Shown: in pieces, positions 10,001 to 20,200 of the stretch
How positions within the stretch are numbered: the first letter of the stretch is position 1
Layout of the letters: each line of letters opens with the position of its first letter
NCBI GenBank assembly: GCA_903772945.1
Contig: CAICTM010001397.1
Span: 1-30,118 of the forward strand
Direction: 5' to 3'
From: Seminavis robusta
Taxonomy: Eukaryota > Bacillariophyta > Bacillariophyceae > Naviculales > Naviculaceae
Length of the DNA: 30,118 bases
Position numbers and translations under genes: made by a program
The notes under the pieces: model-generated
Database searches by the model: none
The model's input: only the letters and a program-made list of their open reading frames with translations
What the model was told of the DNA's origin: nothing

Positions 10001-12236
10001 AGGATTCTTCTTCCTCGCCATCGGTAGAGAAAAGGTCGGAATCACTCGAATCGTATTCAGAAGAGGACGAAGCTATATCGGAGACATCATCGTCCGTTTC
10101 CGAGCCAACTGCCTGGATGATCCTATCCTTCACAATGCCAGTCGGAACGACATTGGCCTCGGGCTTTATCCCTGTCATTGGAGCGGGAAACTTATGTTCT
10201 GGGACAAGCGACGAAGGCTTTGTCGCCTGCAGCTCCTTCAGCAGTTCGTCAACATATTCATCGTCTTCTTCGCCTTCGTCACCGGATTCGACATCGTCTG
10301 AGGATTCGGCCGAGGAATCGTCTGAATCCTCATCGGAATCGTCGTCATCGTCAGAATCTTCCTCACTGTCGTCGTCGTCGTCCTCATCGTCCTCGATGGG
10401 CTGCGGTGGCGCTATTCTCATGATCGGTGGTTGCTGCTGTTTTATTGTTGGAGGGGCCGTGCTGGCTGTCGTCACAGATGCTGTAGATGCAGTCACCACG
10501 CTTGCTGACATGCCTTTCGGCATCGGAGCATGCGGTGTTGGAAACAACAAACCTCCTTTAGTCTCCTTCAATTCGCTGAGAAGCTCCTCCACGTAGTCGT
10601 CCTCCTCAATGTCCGAACTTGTGTTTGTTTCCGACGGTTTATCACTGGGCGTCTCGCTGCTAGGACGTTCTGCGGATGGAGTCACAGCTGCCTGGTCTGA
10701 CATGCCCGACCCCGAGCTGGATTCCAACTCAGAATCCTCTTCCGACGAGTCTTCTTCAGAGGACTCGTCATCCGAAGCTGATTCCTCGTCATCGTCATCG
10801 TCCTCTAGGCCAGGGGGCAAGGACCACTTGGGATGTGGAACAACTTGGGGGTGCGGTTTTGATTGTTGCGGCACCATGGCTGCCTGGAGTATTGTTTGTG
10901 GTTGCGATGGGGGTGCCAGAGGTGTTGGCTGTGGAATGGATTGTTGAACTTTCATTTGGGGAAGAGTTTGTGGAGCTTTTAATTGTGTTGCCACTGGTGC
11001 CGGTGGTTGATCTTTCATTTGAGGAAGGGTTTGTGGAGCATTTAATTGTGGCGGCGCCGCTGGTGCCAGTGGATTCGTTTTTGCTGGTGTTGGTGTTTGG
11101 ACCTGTTGGTCTGGTTGCTTTTGAAAAAGAGCCGCCAATTGAGCTTGGCTAACAGCGCTGTTGCCCTTAATTGAACCCGAGACACCTCCACGAATTTCTC
11201 CTATTAGTTCATCCACGTACGCATCTGATTCGGAGGGTGTGGTGGTTGATTTGTCGTTGATACTAGTGGCCGCCGACTCGGACGGGCCATCGGATGCGGC
11301 GGACGAAGAAGATCCCGACTCGATTGAAGACGACTCTTCGGAAGAGTCATCCTCTAAGGAGGAACCAGTATCCATATCTTCATCCTCATCACTAGTAAGG
11401 ATCCCCAAGGAAGGAGAGGATGACTTGGATGCAAGGGCAGATGTGGCTCCTTCGTCACCTCTCGGCGAGGTTCCAATAAACTGAGGAATAGGTGTCTTTG
11501 TATCAAAGGACCCCGAGACAATCGATCCCGAGAGTGGTAGTTTTGCTAATTGACTTGGTGGCGGCTGGTCACCCTTAATGACCACATTGACCGACAATGC
11601 TGAGTTTTTGTTAGAGGCATCGCTTCCAACATTGGAGGTGCTTGTTGTTGCAAGTTCTGAATCCGTTATTTCGTGGGAAGACGAGCCAGATCCAGAGCCA
11701 GAGCCAGATTCTGACCCCGCCTCGGAAGATTCCTCAGCGGAAGATGAATCTGATCCATCCTCCGCGACTTCTTTGCCATTTTTGACCAGTGATGCGGGTG
11801 GAGCTGACTGGGGGAATATCGGAATTTGGGATTTCGACGTGATGGGTGCATGGATTTGTTGGGGTTGGGGTTGTGGCTGTTGCAATGTCAGTTGCTGATG
11901 TCTTTGCTGCTGTTGCTGCTCAACTTCTTCCCGAGCATCCAAATCACTCGACTGCGTTTCGGAATCATCTGACGAGTCGGAAGCTTCACATGCCTCGGGT
12001 GGGATGACTGCGGGATTAAAGGTAGGTTCATTACTCTGAGATTTGGCTCCAGTACTAGGTCGAGGAGCTGCGAGCAAGGCATCCGATGCGGCAAGGAGCG
12101 CATCAGTGGCATCAAGAGCTGCTTGGCTAGCGGCGAGCACTTGCAAGGCAAAATCAGTCCTCGCCTTCGTTCTCGCTCTGACAGACGCCAAAGTCAAGCG
12201 AGGTCTCTTGGGAGTGGTTCCTTCTTCCGATTGCAT
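4008..12236 (-). CDS. Soluble-adenylyl-cyclase-like protein: acidic N-terminus, C1-C2 cyclase, AAA-type ATPase
   Basis: Reconstructed exons (high to low): 12236-8960, 8871-8855, 8814-8735, 8652-8625, 8517-7595, 7516-7383, 7282-6829, 6749-5914, 5828-5271, 5189-5050, 4967-4008; phases agree and give 2,468 aa. Exons 2-4 are the least certain (the second intron would be only 40 nt). Residues 1-1085 are acidic, Ser/Pro/Gln-rich and probably disordered, with a basic KRPR patch near the start. The cyclase core resembles ADCY10: C1 has FVDISGFT (Asp1090) and KFAGDAIF (Asp1160), the two metal-binding Asp residues; C2 has FGLRG in place of the metal site and NLAARLM (Asn1496, Arg1500) for transition-state binding. 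It should make cAMP from ATP, with C1 and C2 forming one active site; bicarbonate/Ca2+ control is known for ADCY10 but not shown here. A P-loop (SQSGMGKS, about 1593-1600) and Walker B-like VVVALDDVQ follow, then a helical, TPR-like C-terminus. No transmembrane span was seen. Confidence 0.85.
9880..11240 (-). repeat. Four acidic YV(D/E)(D/E)L(L/I) motifs in the cyclase N-terminus
   Basis: Within the disordered half of the cyclase four related short motifs occur at about residues 340 (AYVDELIGEI), 547 (DDYVEELLSEL), 660 (DEYVDELLKELQ) and 774 (DEYVDDLLNELQ). Each is embedded in Asp/Glu/Ser-rich sequence and separated by about 110-200 residues. The core is an amphipathic, leucine-bearing acidic helix of the kind used as a docking motif. 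The long Asp/Ser runs also create plus-strand open frames that are artefacts. Confidence 0.85.
10951..11076 (-). repeat. Tandem 63-bp (21-codon) duplication in the cyclase exon 1
   Basis: 10951-11013 and 11014-11076 are diverged tandem copies, each encoding a variant of APQTLPQMK followed by a Pro/Val-rich linker. The unit is a multiple of three, so the frame is kept. It lies in the Pro/Gln-rich linker between the first and second YVDEL motif. Confidence 0.75.
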
Positions 12237-13014
12237 GCTGCCAAACTGATGTTTGCAACTCCTTCTGTAGCTACCTATTAATAGTAGTGCAGGGTTAGCT
12301 GACACGGTGCGGGCTGCTATGCTACAGTGTATCTCAATGGAAGTCTTGGCAGCCAAGCACACCCACCCACATCCGATCAAGAAATTTTATGATGGCTGCT
12401 TTGCTTGCTTTTGATGTTTTGATGCTGTGAATCTGTGAATGCGTGCCGAGTGTGTAGGGTCATTCTCTTCATCAATGACCTTCCAACGAATGCTGACGCG
12501 AGAAGGGGAGAACATGAGTCACAAAAAAGAATACCGTTCAGGATTCGATTCGATTCTATTCTGAAAATTGGCGGACGTCACATCGAGGACAAAACATACG
12601 ACGTGTAATACACGAGAAGGCGTTACAGAGGGGAAGTTATCTGCATCGTACAAGGCTTAGCCCTCTAGCTAGTAGGCAAAGAAAGAAGAGTTGGAATTCA
12701 GGCCTAGATTCCATGCGATCAGCGAGATAATTGAGGAACAACATGGGGGGCAAAGGGCTTGGCTTTGCGGGATCCACAGAGGACAAAACAAAACTTTTCC
12801 AAGTTGAAAGACGAGTTATGGAAAAGCACGGTACGGTAAGTTTGCCCTTAAGGCAAGCATTCTGACAGACCTCCTTGGTATTACCACCCGACCACGTTTG
12901 GCAGCAGAACAGGTGCTTATTACATGCATGCACAGGTCGGCGTCGCCAGCCCATTTTTAACGAAATCCTGCACCTCTTCCCATCTACACTCTCGTCCCTG
13001 ACGCTCCAAGGACA
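12237..13014. promoter_or_regulatory. Upstream region of the cyclase gene / 3' region of the PPR-like gene
   Basis: The 778 bp contain no credible gene; the 105-codon minus-strand frame at 12637-12954 has no domain. Upstream of the cyclase ATG (12236) there are a TGACGC (12494-12499) and an ACGTCA (12575-12580) hexamer. These hexamers match the CO2/cAMP-responsive elements described for a diatom carbonic anhydrase promoter. Two hits in about 800 bp are close to what chance would give, so the assignment is weak. The stretch next to 13015 should include the 3' UTR of the PPR-like gene. Confidence 0.35.
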
Positions 13015-16000
13015 TCATTGCAGGTCTTCAACCGCGTTTGTTTGTGTGCTGCTCGAACGCCGAGGTGGCGTGCCGCTGCGAGTGCGACGAAATGGTCTAC
13101 CAAAACCAGAGCGTCTCGAGTTTCGAGATCGATTCCTCCTTTCGTAGTTGCCTGGCAACGAGGGACAGAGCTTTCGCATCTCTTTGACAATGGCTCCACG
13201 ATCGATCTTGAAACTAGGTTGTTGTCCTTGAAGCCACTCTACTTGATTCAAAATCATCCAGAGGAGCGCTTCGGTTTCGTTGGGGCTCCTTGCCAGTTGG
13301 CAAACTGTCCTCACGACTTCCTTGTATGTCGCCGACAGAGATAGCTGAGGATTCAAATCATTACTGATAAATGGCAACACCCTCATAATCAGCATGCACA
13401 ACCGTATCATATCCCCTCGCCGATGCGTTGAGACGACATCAACGTCGTCTTGCAGAGTCTTTAGCACGAGCATGAAGTAACCTGCCGACGACTCGGGGAC
13501 TGCCAGTGCCTTGTGTTCAAGGTAGCCATACGAGTACATATCCCCATGTACCAGGGCAGAGTTTCTCTTGCTCTTTGAGGATTGAATGCGGTTGAATTCG
13601 CCAACCCTTCGAACCCACTTCTCAACGTTCACTAGATACTGCTCAAGCATCCAATCAGCAACAAACGGCTTTGCGTTCCCCAAAGTGGTTGAGAGCAGAG
13701 AATACACTTCGTGAGCTGCATCCATCAAATGGGAAACCTGAGCCCGGTTGCTAGCAGATGCTGGAGAAGTGTGCAGAGACGCAATCAATGCTTCGTACTC
13801 GGTAACGGTCTCGTACATCTTTTGCAGGGTTTGTTTGGCATCTTCCGCACCATCGGGCCTCTCTAGAAAACGCCCCACAAGCAATCCCCAAACTTGAAGA
13901 ACAAACACGAACATATTCGAATGCAGTGTAATGCTCACACCATCTTGGTGTTTTTCATCGCGAAGAATGGCACAGAGATCCGCGAGGCTTGCGCTGCAAT
14001 CATGGGCAATTTCCACCAAATCGAAAGAGTCGGATTCGCTTAGCTCCTTGGTTTCCTCCATGCGTCTGACCACTCTGGTTGCGTTTGCTATCAGTGGCGC
14101 CTCGAGCAGTCTCAGATCACTATCAGACTCCTCGACGCATGCTTCCATAAGACCGATCCATTTATTAACGTTTTGAGGCCCGTCTTTGTGGCCCGAGTAA
14201 GCCCATGCTGCTATTACTGGGTGGAACGTCTGAGCTCGTGGTTTTGGATCCAGCGATGACGTGCCAATCAGGGAGTTTAGCAGCGCTTCGGCTTGCTTGA
14301 CCCCATTCTTTGTGCCAGTCCGGATATACGCTTGAATAACAGCTTCATAGGTTTCAATGTTTGGATTGACACTATCGAGGGTCATCATCTCCTCGAGCCA
14401 AGCATTCATTCTGTATGCATCTTGTACAGCTTGACAGTCCTCGTTGAATGGCAAGAACCCGTTTCGAAAAATCTCAGCATGAGAATCCCATGGGACAGCC
14501 CTCATGTGGGGACGGGAGAGTGTAGATTGTAAGCCCCCACTCCATCGAAGGCCGGCATTATAGCACTGAATGTCAGGCTGCAAGGTTCCATCTGTGGGAT
14601 TCTGGTCCGCAAGAAGCTTCATTTTGTCAAAGACATCTTGTGCAAAGATTGGGTCAAAACCTCCAAATTCTCCTTCCACGGTGGCTGGGTAGCACATAGA
14701 AGAAAGCACAGAGAGGAAGGTTTCTCTATTTGGGTTGTCAATGTTGTCAAGACTGAATCTTCCCGATTCGCCTCCAACTTGTGCCCACAACTGTATCACA
14801 GCATTGACGACCCCAATCGATGGCTTTGGATAGAATTTCTCGCCGGTAACGTCTGCGGGAGCCTCCTCATTCATATTATCCAATAGCAGTTTGGCACGCA
14901 TCGCTACATCCAGTGGACTGGGACCCTCCAAACAACCAAGGTAGGCCACATAGGTACTGGCATTTGGTTGAGCAGATGTGGTGGACCACAGATAGCGAAC
15001 AATTCTCGTGGCAATGTCATCTACTCCACGAGGTTTGTCCTGCCATGCGACGCGACGGTTCGCTTGCGCGAGACCGTTGAGGATGCTGTAGGCAATTTCG
15101 AGAGAATGGGGGGAATCAACGGCTTGTAGCATCACCCGATGTTCGTCTGGTTCTTGTTTGTTGTTGCTATCGCCATGGTAATTTTTGGACTGTTCATGGT
15201 TGATCCAGGTGCGGGCATTCTCAATCTGATGTTGCAGTTCAGTCTCAGGGTCTGGTGCGAAGATCAAATGTGCCACTGGACCGTTTGTCCGTTGCTTTCG
15301 ATGAGTTTGGCTCATCCAATCGCCAATGACTCTTGCCATGGGGTTCGCGACTACCCCTCGTGACACGTCGCTGGGCTGTATGCTTCCAGGAAGGTATTGA
15401 ATGGTGTATTCTTCGTCGTCCTCTTCGCCGATGTAAAAGTAGTCATCATCTTCCGATTCTTCATCTTCTTCCTCCTCCTCGTCGTCGCTGTGCAGCTGCA
15501 AATTTGCGTCCACGGCTGGTATTGCCACGGCTTTTGGCAACGAGGGTGCGTCACCAAACGCATAGGGTTGTTCAAGGCAGCATTTGCTTGATAGGTCATG
15601 GCTACTTTGTTGTTGTTCTCGATACCGAAAGCAATCCAAAGCTCGGGCGACGGCAGCTGCCCGAGCTGCTGCCATTCTGCTGTACATGATTTCCCCATTG
15701 TGTTCTTTGGCATGTTCTGATAACGTTTCTAGTGTGCCACATGCAAAAACCTCTGCAGTGATGGGACAAGCAAAGTTGGCTTTCCACATTCCTAGTGAGT
15801 CCAGCTGAACCCGTTTCAAGGAGATGCATGTTTCTTTAAACGAGACTCCATGATGTTTTTCATACCAATCTTGCAATTCTTGCTCCATTTTTGCATTGAG
15901 GCGAATTGCGATTTTGCGTGGATTTGTAGGCAATGCTGATTGTAGTGGTTCTTTATCATCTGCACTACTAGAAGGAGCTTCGTCTGGCTTTTGCTTGCTT

Positions 16001-16449
16001 TTCGGTCTTCTTCTTCTCCTGGTTCTGGTGGATGCCCCACTTGCCGCTCCATTCTCATCTGGTTTTTGGGATCGCCTACTAGTAGAACTGGTCCGTGATG
16101 ATCTTTTTCGTTTGTCATGATGTTTTCTGGATAGTTTTGGTGGCGCTTCGGTAGCTATGGGTAGAATGGAGACCAGGGTTCCTTTATTATTGTTGACTGG
16201 ATTTAGCTTGTTGGTTTCTTCTTTGACAGGTGGTGGCGGGAGTAGCGAAAATGATCGGACGTGTATTCGAGAAAATGGTTGATATTGACTGCTGCTGCTG
16301 TTGCAATCACATTCGACGAAATTATTGCTTGGAAGGGTATGGTTTTCAATGACACACCCAATATGTTGAGACTGTGGCCTCAGGCCATGTCTTTGCCGTA
16401 TCCGTATTATCTTTCCTCCCTGTCGCACAATCCCATGTCTTCCGATCAT
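13015..16449 (-). CDS. PPR-like, probably organelle-targeted protein
   Basis: Single-exon 1,144-aa protein. The N-terminus (ATG at 16449) is rich in Arg, Gln, Ile and His and lacks acidic residues for about 45 residues, like a mitochondrial presequence; a second RIHVRSFSLLPPPP stretch follows. Residues about 95-160 are Ser/Arg/Lys-rich and flexible. A segment at about 190-270 (with a WKANFACPITAEVF block and an Ala-rich helix ending RALDCFRYRE) resembles a small conserved domain seen in stramenopile PPR-like proteins. An acidic run (about 325-355) separates it from a long helical region. There, pentatricopeptide-like units are seen, e.g. DIQCYNAGLRW (about 630), NIETYEAVIQAYIRTG (about 705) and AQTFHPVIAAWAYSG (about 743). 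PPR repeats bind organelle RNA in processing, stability or translation. The C-terminus is very basic (RRNRSRNSRR). The exact target is not predictable. Confidence 0.7.
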   Translation of the reverse strand: MIGRHGIVRQGGKIIRIRQRHGLRPQSQHIGCVIENHTLPSNNFVECDCNSSSSQYQPFSRIHVRSFSLLPPPPVKEETNKLNPVNNNKGTLVSILPIATEAPPKLSRKHHDKRKRSSRTSSTSRRSQKPDENGAASGASTRTRRRRRPKSKQKPDEAPSSSADDKEPLQSALPTNPRKIAIRLNAKMEQELQDWYEKHHGVSFKETCISLKRVQLDSLGMWKANFACPITAEVFACGTLETLSEHAKEHNGEIMYSRMAAARAAAVARALDCFRYREQQQSSHDLSSKCCLEQPYAFGDAPSLPKAVAIPAVDANLQLHSDDEEEEEDEESEDDDYFYIGEEDDEEYTIQYLPGSIQPSDVSRGVVANPMARVIGDWMSQTHRKQRTNGPVAHLIFAPDPETELQHQIENARTWINHEQSKNYHGDSNNKQEPDEHRVMLQAVDSPHSLEIAYSILNGLAQANRRVAWQDKPRGVDDIATRIVRYLWSTTSAQPNASTYVAYLGCLEGPSPLDVAMRAKLLLDNMNEEAPADVTGEKFYPKPSIGVVNAVIQLWAQVGGESGRFSLDNIDNPNRETFLSVLSSMCYPATVEGEFGGFDPIFAQDVFDKMKLLADQNPTDGTLQPDIQCYNAGLRWSGGLQSTLSRPHMRAVPWDSHAEIFRNGFLPFNEDCQAVQDAYRMNAWLEEMMTLDSVNPNIETYEAVIQAYIRTGTKNGVKQAEALLNSLIGTSSLDPKPRAQTFHPVIAAWAYSGHKDGPQNVNKWIGLMEACVEESDSDLRLLEAPLIANATRVVRRMEETKELSESDSFDLVEIAHDCSASLADLCAILRDEKHQDGVSITLHSNMFVFVLQVWGLLVGRFLERPDGAEDAKQTLQKMYETVTEYEALIASLHTSPASASNRAQVSHLMDAAHEVYSLLSTTLGNAKPFVADWMLEQYLVNVEKWVRRVGEFNRIQSSKSKRNSALVHGDMYSYGYLEHKALAVPESSAGYFMLVLKTLQDDVDVVSTHRRGDMIRLCMLIMRVLPFISNDLNPQLSLSATYKEVVRTVCQLARSPNETEALLWMILNQVEWLQGQQPSFKIDRGAIVKEMRKLCPSLPGNYERRNRSRNSRRSGFGRPFRRTRSGTPPRRSSSTQTNAVEDLQ

Positions 16450-17274
16450 TGCTACACTGGTAATTGATATCAGTTAGTTGCACTTATCACCATTCGAGTT
16501 CAAGCCTTGTCTTGCTTCTCCTGATGAGGTTCATTGGATCATCCCTGGACGAGAAAAATGAGAATGATGTTTGAGTGGTTGCGAAGGCTGCAGTACACCC
16601 GGTACCCAAATTAAGCCTGTTGAGCAGTGTCTTTCAACACAGCTGAGCTGAAAGGGCTGGTCTTGTCGCCTAACAGCTCTCGCTACACGTACCGGTACTA
16701 GTACCGTATGGTACCGGTACACCGTCACCAGCCTTCCAAGGTAGTTACTACCGGTATTGGTACCGGCCGGGCAAGTAACAAATGTATCTCTCATCTTCTT
16801 TCTAAAGACCCCTTGTATTCAACAAGCTATCGTACTACCGTAGCTATTACTTCGCCATACTAGTAGAGTTGTACATTATTACCAGCTACCTACCCTTAGC
16901 TCTGAACTGAGAGATCCAGAGAAAGAAGGTCGGAACCTCTGCTTTTTAATGTCAAGTTTTACCAGTTTTACCAGCTTATTTAGTCAGTTTGTCACGTCAG
17001 CTGATTTGCTGTTGACGCTTTCTTTGCGTTCGAGCAAACGACTGAAAGAACTTTGCGTCGAAGACCGATGTTCTGTTTGAGCCGATAATCAATACGTCTT
17101 CAAAGCCAATTCTCATTCTTTGACGAGGACTACATCTAGCTAGCTAGTAGAAGGAAAGAGCCAATCCTTTCATTTTGTTCTCGGTGGCTGACAAAAGAGA
17201 GGAGAGAGAGATACTGTGACGATAAGATTTTATATTTATTTGTGTCTATCTATGTTTTTGCGTAAAGAATAACC
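16450..17274. promoter_or_regulatory. Shared upstream region of two divergent genes
   Basis: The 825 bp separate the start of the minus-strand PPR-like gene from the start of the plus-strand FYVE-lipase gene, so promoters for both must lie here. A cluster of ggtacc/accggta palindromic units occurs at about 16601-16766. ACGTCA (16994-16999) and TGACGC (17013-17018) are present. An A/T-rich stretch (gattttatatttattt, about 17225-17240) is about 35-50 bp before the lipase ATG. No ORF in it is credible. Confidence 0.4.
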
Positions 17275-20200
17275 ATGTCGACGACCATAACCACGAGTGA
17301 AACAACTCTGACGACGGACTTGAATTATTCCGTGTACAGCACTGAGAATGACGGCCAACAACAGAGTCAACTCTTGGTAGAAGGAGGTTCCCCCGAAGAA
17401 CTGATACTGCCTCCTCCCAGTTGTTGGTTCACAGACGATTTGGCTGGCACTACGATGAGCTCTACTACTTGCAACAACAACCATTATCAGAACCATCACC
17501 AAGGACCGCCAAGCGAACTCAAACACGAATTGAAATCACAAGCGTCAACATCTACTACAGCTGCACACGTAAATGGAAATGGCGCTACAAACTACTACTT
17601 GACCACGTCCAACGAAAGACATCCCTTGACTACCGTGGTGACTGGATTACAATTGGAAACAGCAGCCTCAACAACAACAACCAACAGCAGCAGCAGCAAC
17701 CACAGCTCTCCAAACAGTTCTCCGCCTCGTACGACGACGACACCACCGTTGGAGTCTTTTCGAATAATGAATCCTCCGGCACGAGTCGTAGCTGCTCCGT
17801 CGCCCTCGTGGAAAGAAATCTCATCGCAAGTCTTGCCCACAGCCGCCAAGGAACTTTTGTCGAGTTCCATGAGACGCATCTGCTACACGGCACGCTTGTC
17901 GTATTCCAATACTCGATGGCACCGCAAGTATTCCGACATTGGAAACAATACGGGAGGATATTTTCAACCCGACTATGCTAGTTTGAACTTGAGCAACAAC
18001 AACAACAGCAATTCTCAGCCACAACAGCCATTGCCACTCGATTTACCGCCGTTTTCCAGCTTGCCCTGGGTCGACCGACAAATGGTACGAGAATGGAGGA
18101 CCTATCTGCCAGAAGAAGCATTCCTCAACAACCAAAAACAACTTCAACCACAAATAATGAACGACAACAGCAACAAGTCAAGCGACGAAGATGCCGATGT
18201 CGACGATTTCAATCGGGCCAGAACATTGGTGCCACAACCAATCCAGCGTCCAATGTGGCAAAAGGCTGACATTTGCCATGAATGTCTCAAACCCTTTGGA
18301 CCAACGCGTCTGAGACATCACTGTCGGCTCTGTGGATTTTCCTTTTGTCACTTGCACAGTGGACAAGTGCACCGATTGCCACATTTGGGATACGATCCAG
18401 ATGTGCCAGAGAGAGTTTGCGATCCTTGTAAGCGGGGGTTGCTCGCACAGAATCTTGCCGAACGGATTGCATGGAGATTGGCTCGTTGTCGGGATCTCAA
18501 AACAAAGCAGTTGACACCCTATTTCGAAACGGGGATTGATACGGTCGAAGAAGCCGCGTTACGCTTGGCGGCCGCTGCTTTGGCCACGGCAAGGTCAGTA
18601 CCACTCGGTGCACAAGCCCATGTGGCCGTCGAAACTGTGGAAGTTTTGCGAAAACACGGCTTGAACGGAATTTATGGCATTATGCTGAGACAAGAATTCT
18701 TGGCGGCGGCTGATCTGCTGCGAAAGGCGTTGGGAATCAACAAAACCGCCTGGCCTCTCAGTGTACACGAACTCAGTGCTGCCATCTTTTATGCTCTGGC
18801 ACAGCATCGAGCTATGAGAGGGATCAATCCTGATAGAGAAGAACTCATCCATACATTGATCTCGGACGATGAATCCAAGAGGTCTTTCTTGGCTACCTCC
18901 AAAGGAAGAACCGACATTGTCGTGGACGAAACAGACGAATACAACCCGTCCATCGAACAGCTCTTGTCCTTGGCAGATCCTGCAAACACACCAGATTTAT
19001 TAGAGACACCTAGAAAATTCTTGAATGGAAAGTTGCAAAAGGATACCATGACATGCTCCTCGAAATCATCGCTGCCCTTCACGCCGGTTTGTACCCCCAT
19101 GGCGGACCACGTCTTGAATTCACTCATCTTTTACGCTCCCATTGCGTTGACTTTCATCTACGCTGCCAAGGAAGTCGAGATGCAACTGCTGGCGGCACAA
19201 CAAGGCTGGAAACTTTTGTACGCCTGCCTCAACCCAGAGGAAGATGGAACTGTGACAGACATGCCCGCTTCGGCTGTCTTTGTCCACGAGCAACAAAAGA
19301 CGGTTTGTTTGGCCATTCGAGGAACGGCGACAATCCACGACGTCGTCACGGACGTCCGACAAATGCCAGTGTCCTTCCCGGAAGCAGAGCAATTGCCTGG
19401 CTCGAGTCATCCGGATGGATGGACCAATGTCAATCAAGGCAACGGGCTGGCGGTCTGTGGTATGGCATCGGCTGCCGTGAACTTGTTCCGGGAGCATATC
19501 GATGTCCTTTTACACCTGACGCAAGAGGGATACAGAATACGCATCACGGGGCATAGCTTAGGTAAGTGGTGGGATTGGAATCGTATCGTACGGACGTTGT
19601 GTTGAATACAGGTCGTTTGCTCACAAGCAGTGAACTGTCCAGGTGGAGGTGTTGCGACATTGCTCGGTGTTTTGATTCTCAAGGAACTGGAAAAGACCAT
19701 TCCACCAGAAAAATTGAAGACGCTCGTTCGAGTCTACGCTTATGGTTCCCCGTCATGCGTGGACGCCAGCTTGGCGGAGTTTACAGAGTCCTTTGTCACC
19801 ACTGCAGTTCTTCATGATGATGTCGTGCCCCGATTGACTCCCACCAGTTGTCGTGGATTGCTCAAGCATTTGCTGCACATTCGAGAAACATGGGTCAAGG
19901 CTCACTTCACTGATGATCTGTTTGCCATTGGAGAACGAGCGAGTTTGGCCTGGGCACCACGATGGAGGAATGGATTCACTTTGACAAGCACCTCCAAGTT
20001 GTCGTTGAAGAAGTCTTCCCGTTCCATCAAACGATACTGCCAAAAACAAATCCAGGTTGGTACGCAACACCTTTTGACTGTGAAGGAGAAGCTAACTGGA
20101 GAGTCAGCAGCAGCGAAAGTCTCTGCTTTTGGTGTGGAGGACTTGCCCAGCAACGAAGAGAAAAAAGAAACGTCATCACAAGGTGAGCTGGATGAAAACC

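Noticed and set aside
9187..11898. Long plus-strand Ser-rich open frames opposite cyclase exon 1
   Set aside because: They are the complement of Asp/Glu/Ser codon runs on the minus strand; low complexity, with no start context or domain.
12637..12954. 105-codon minus-strand frame between the cyclase and PPR-like genes
   Set aside because: No domain, mixed Cys/Trp-rich composition, and it lies in the expected 3' UTR and promoter zone.
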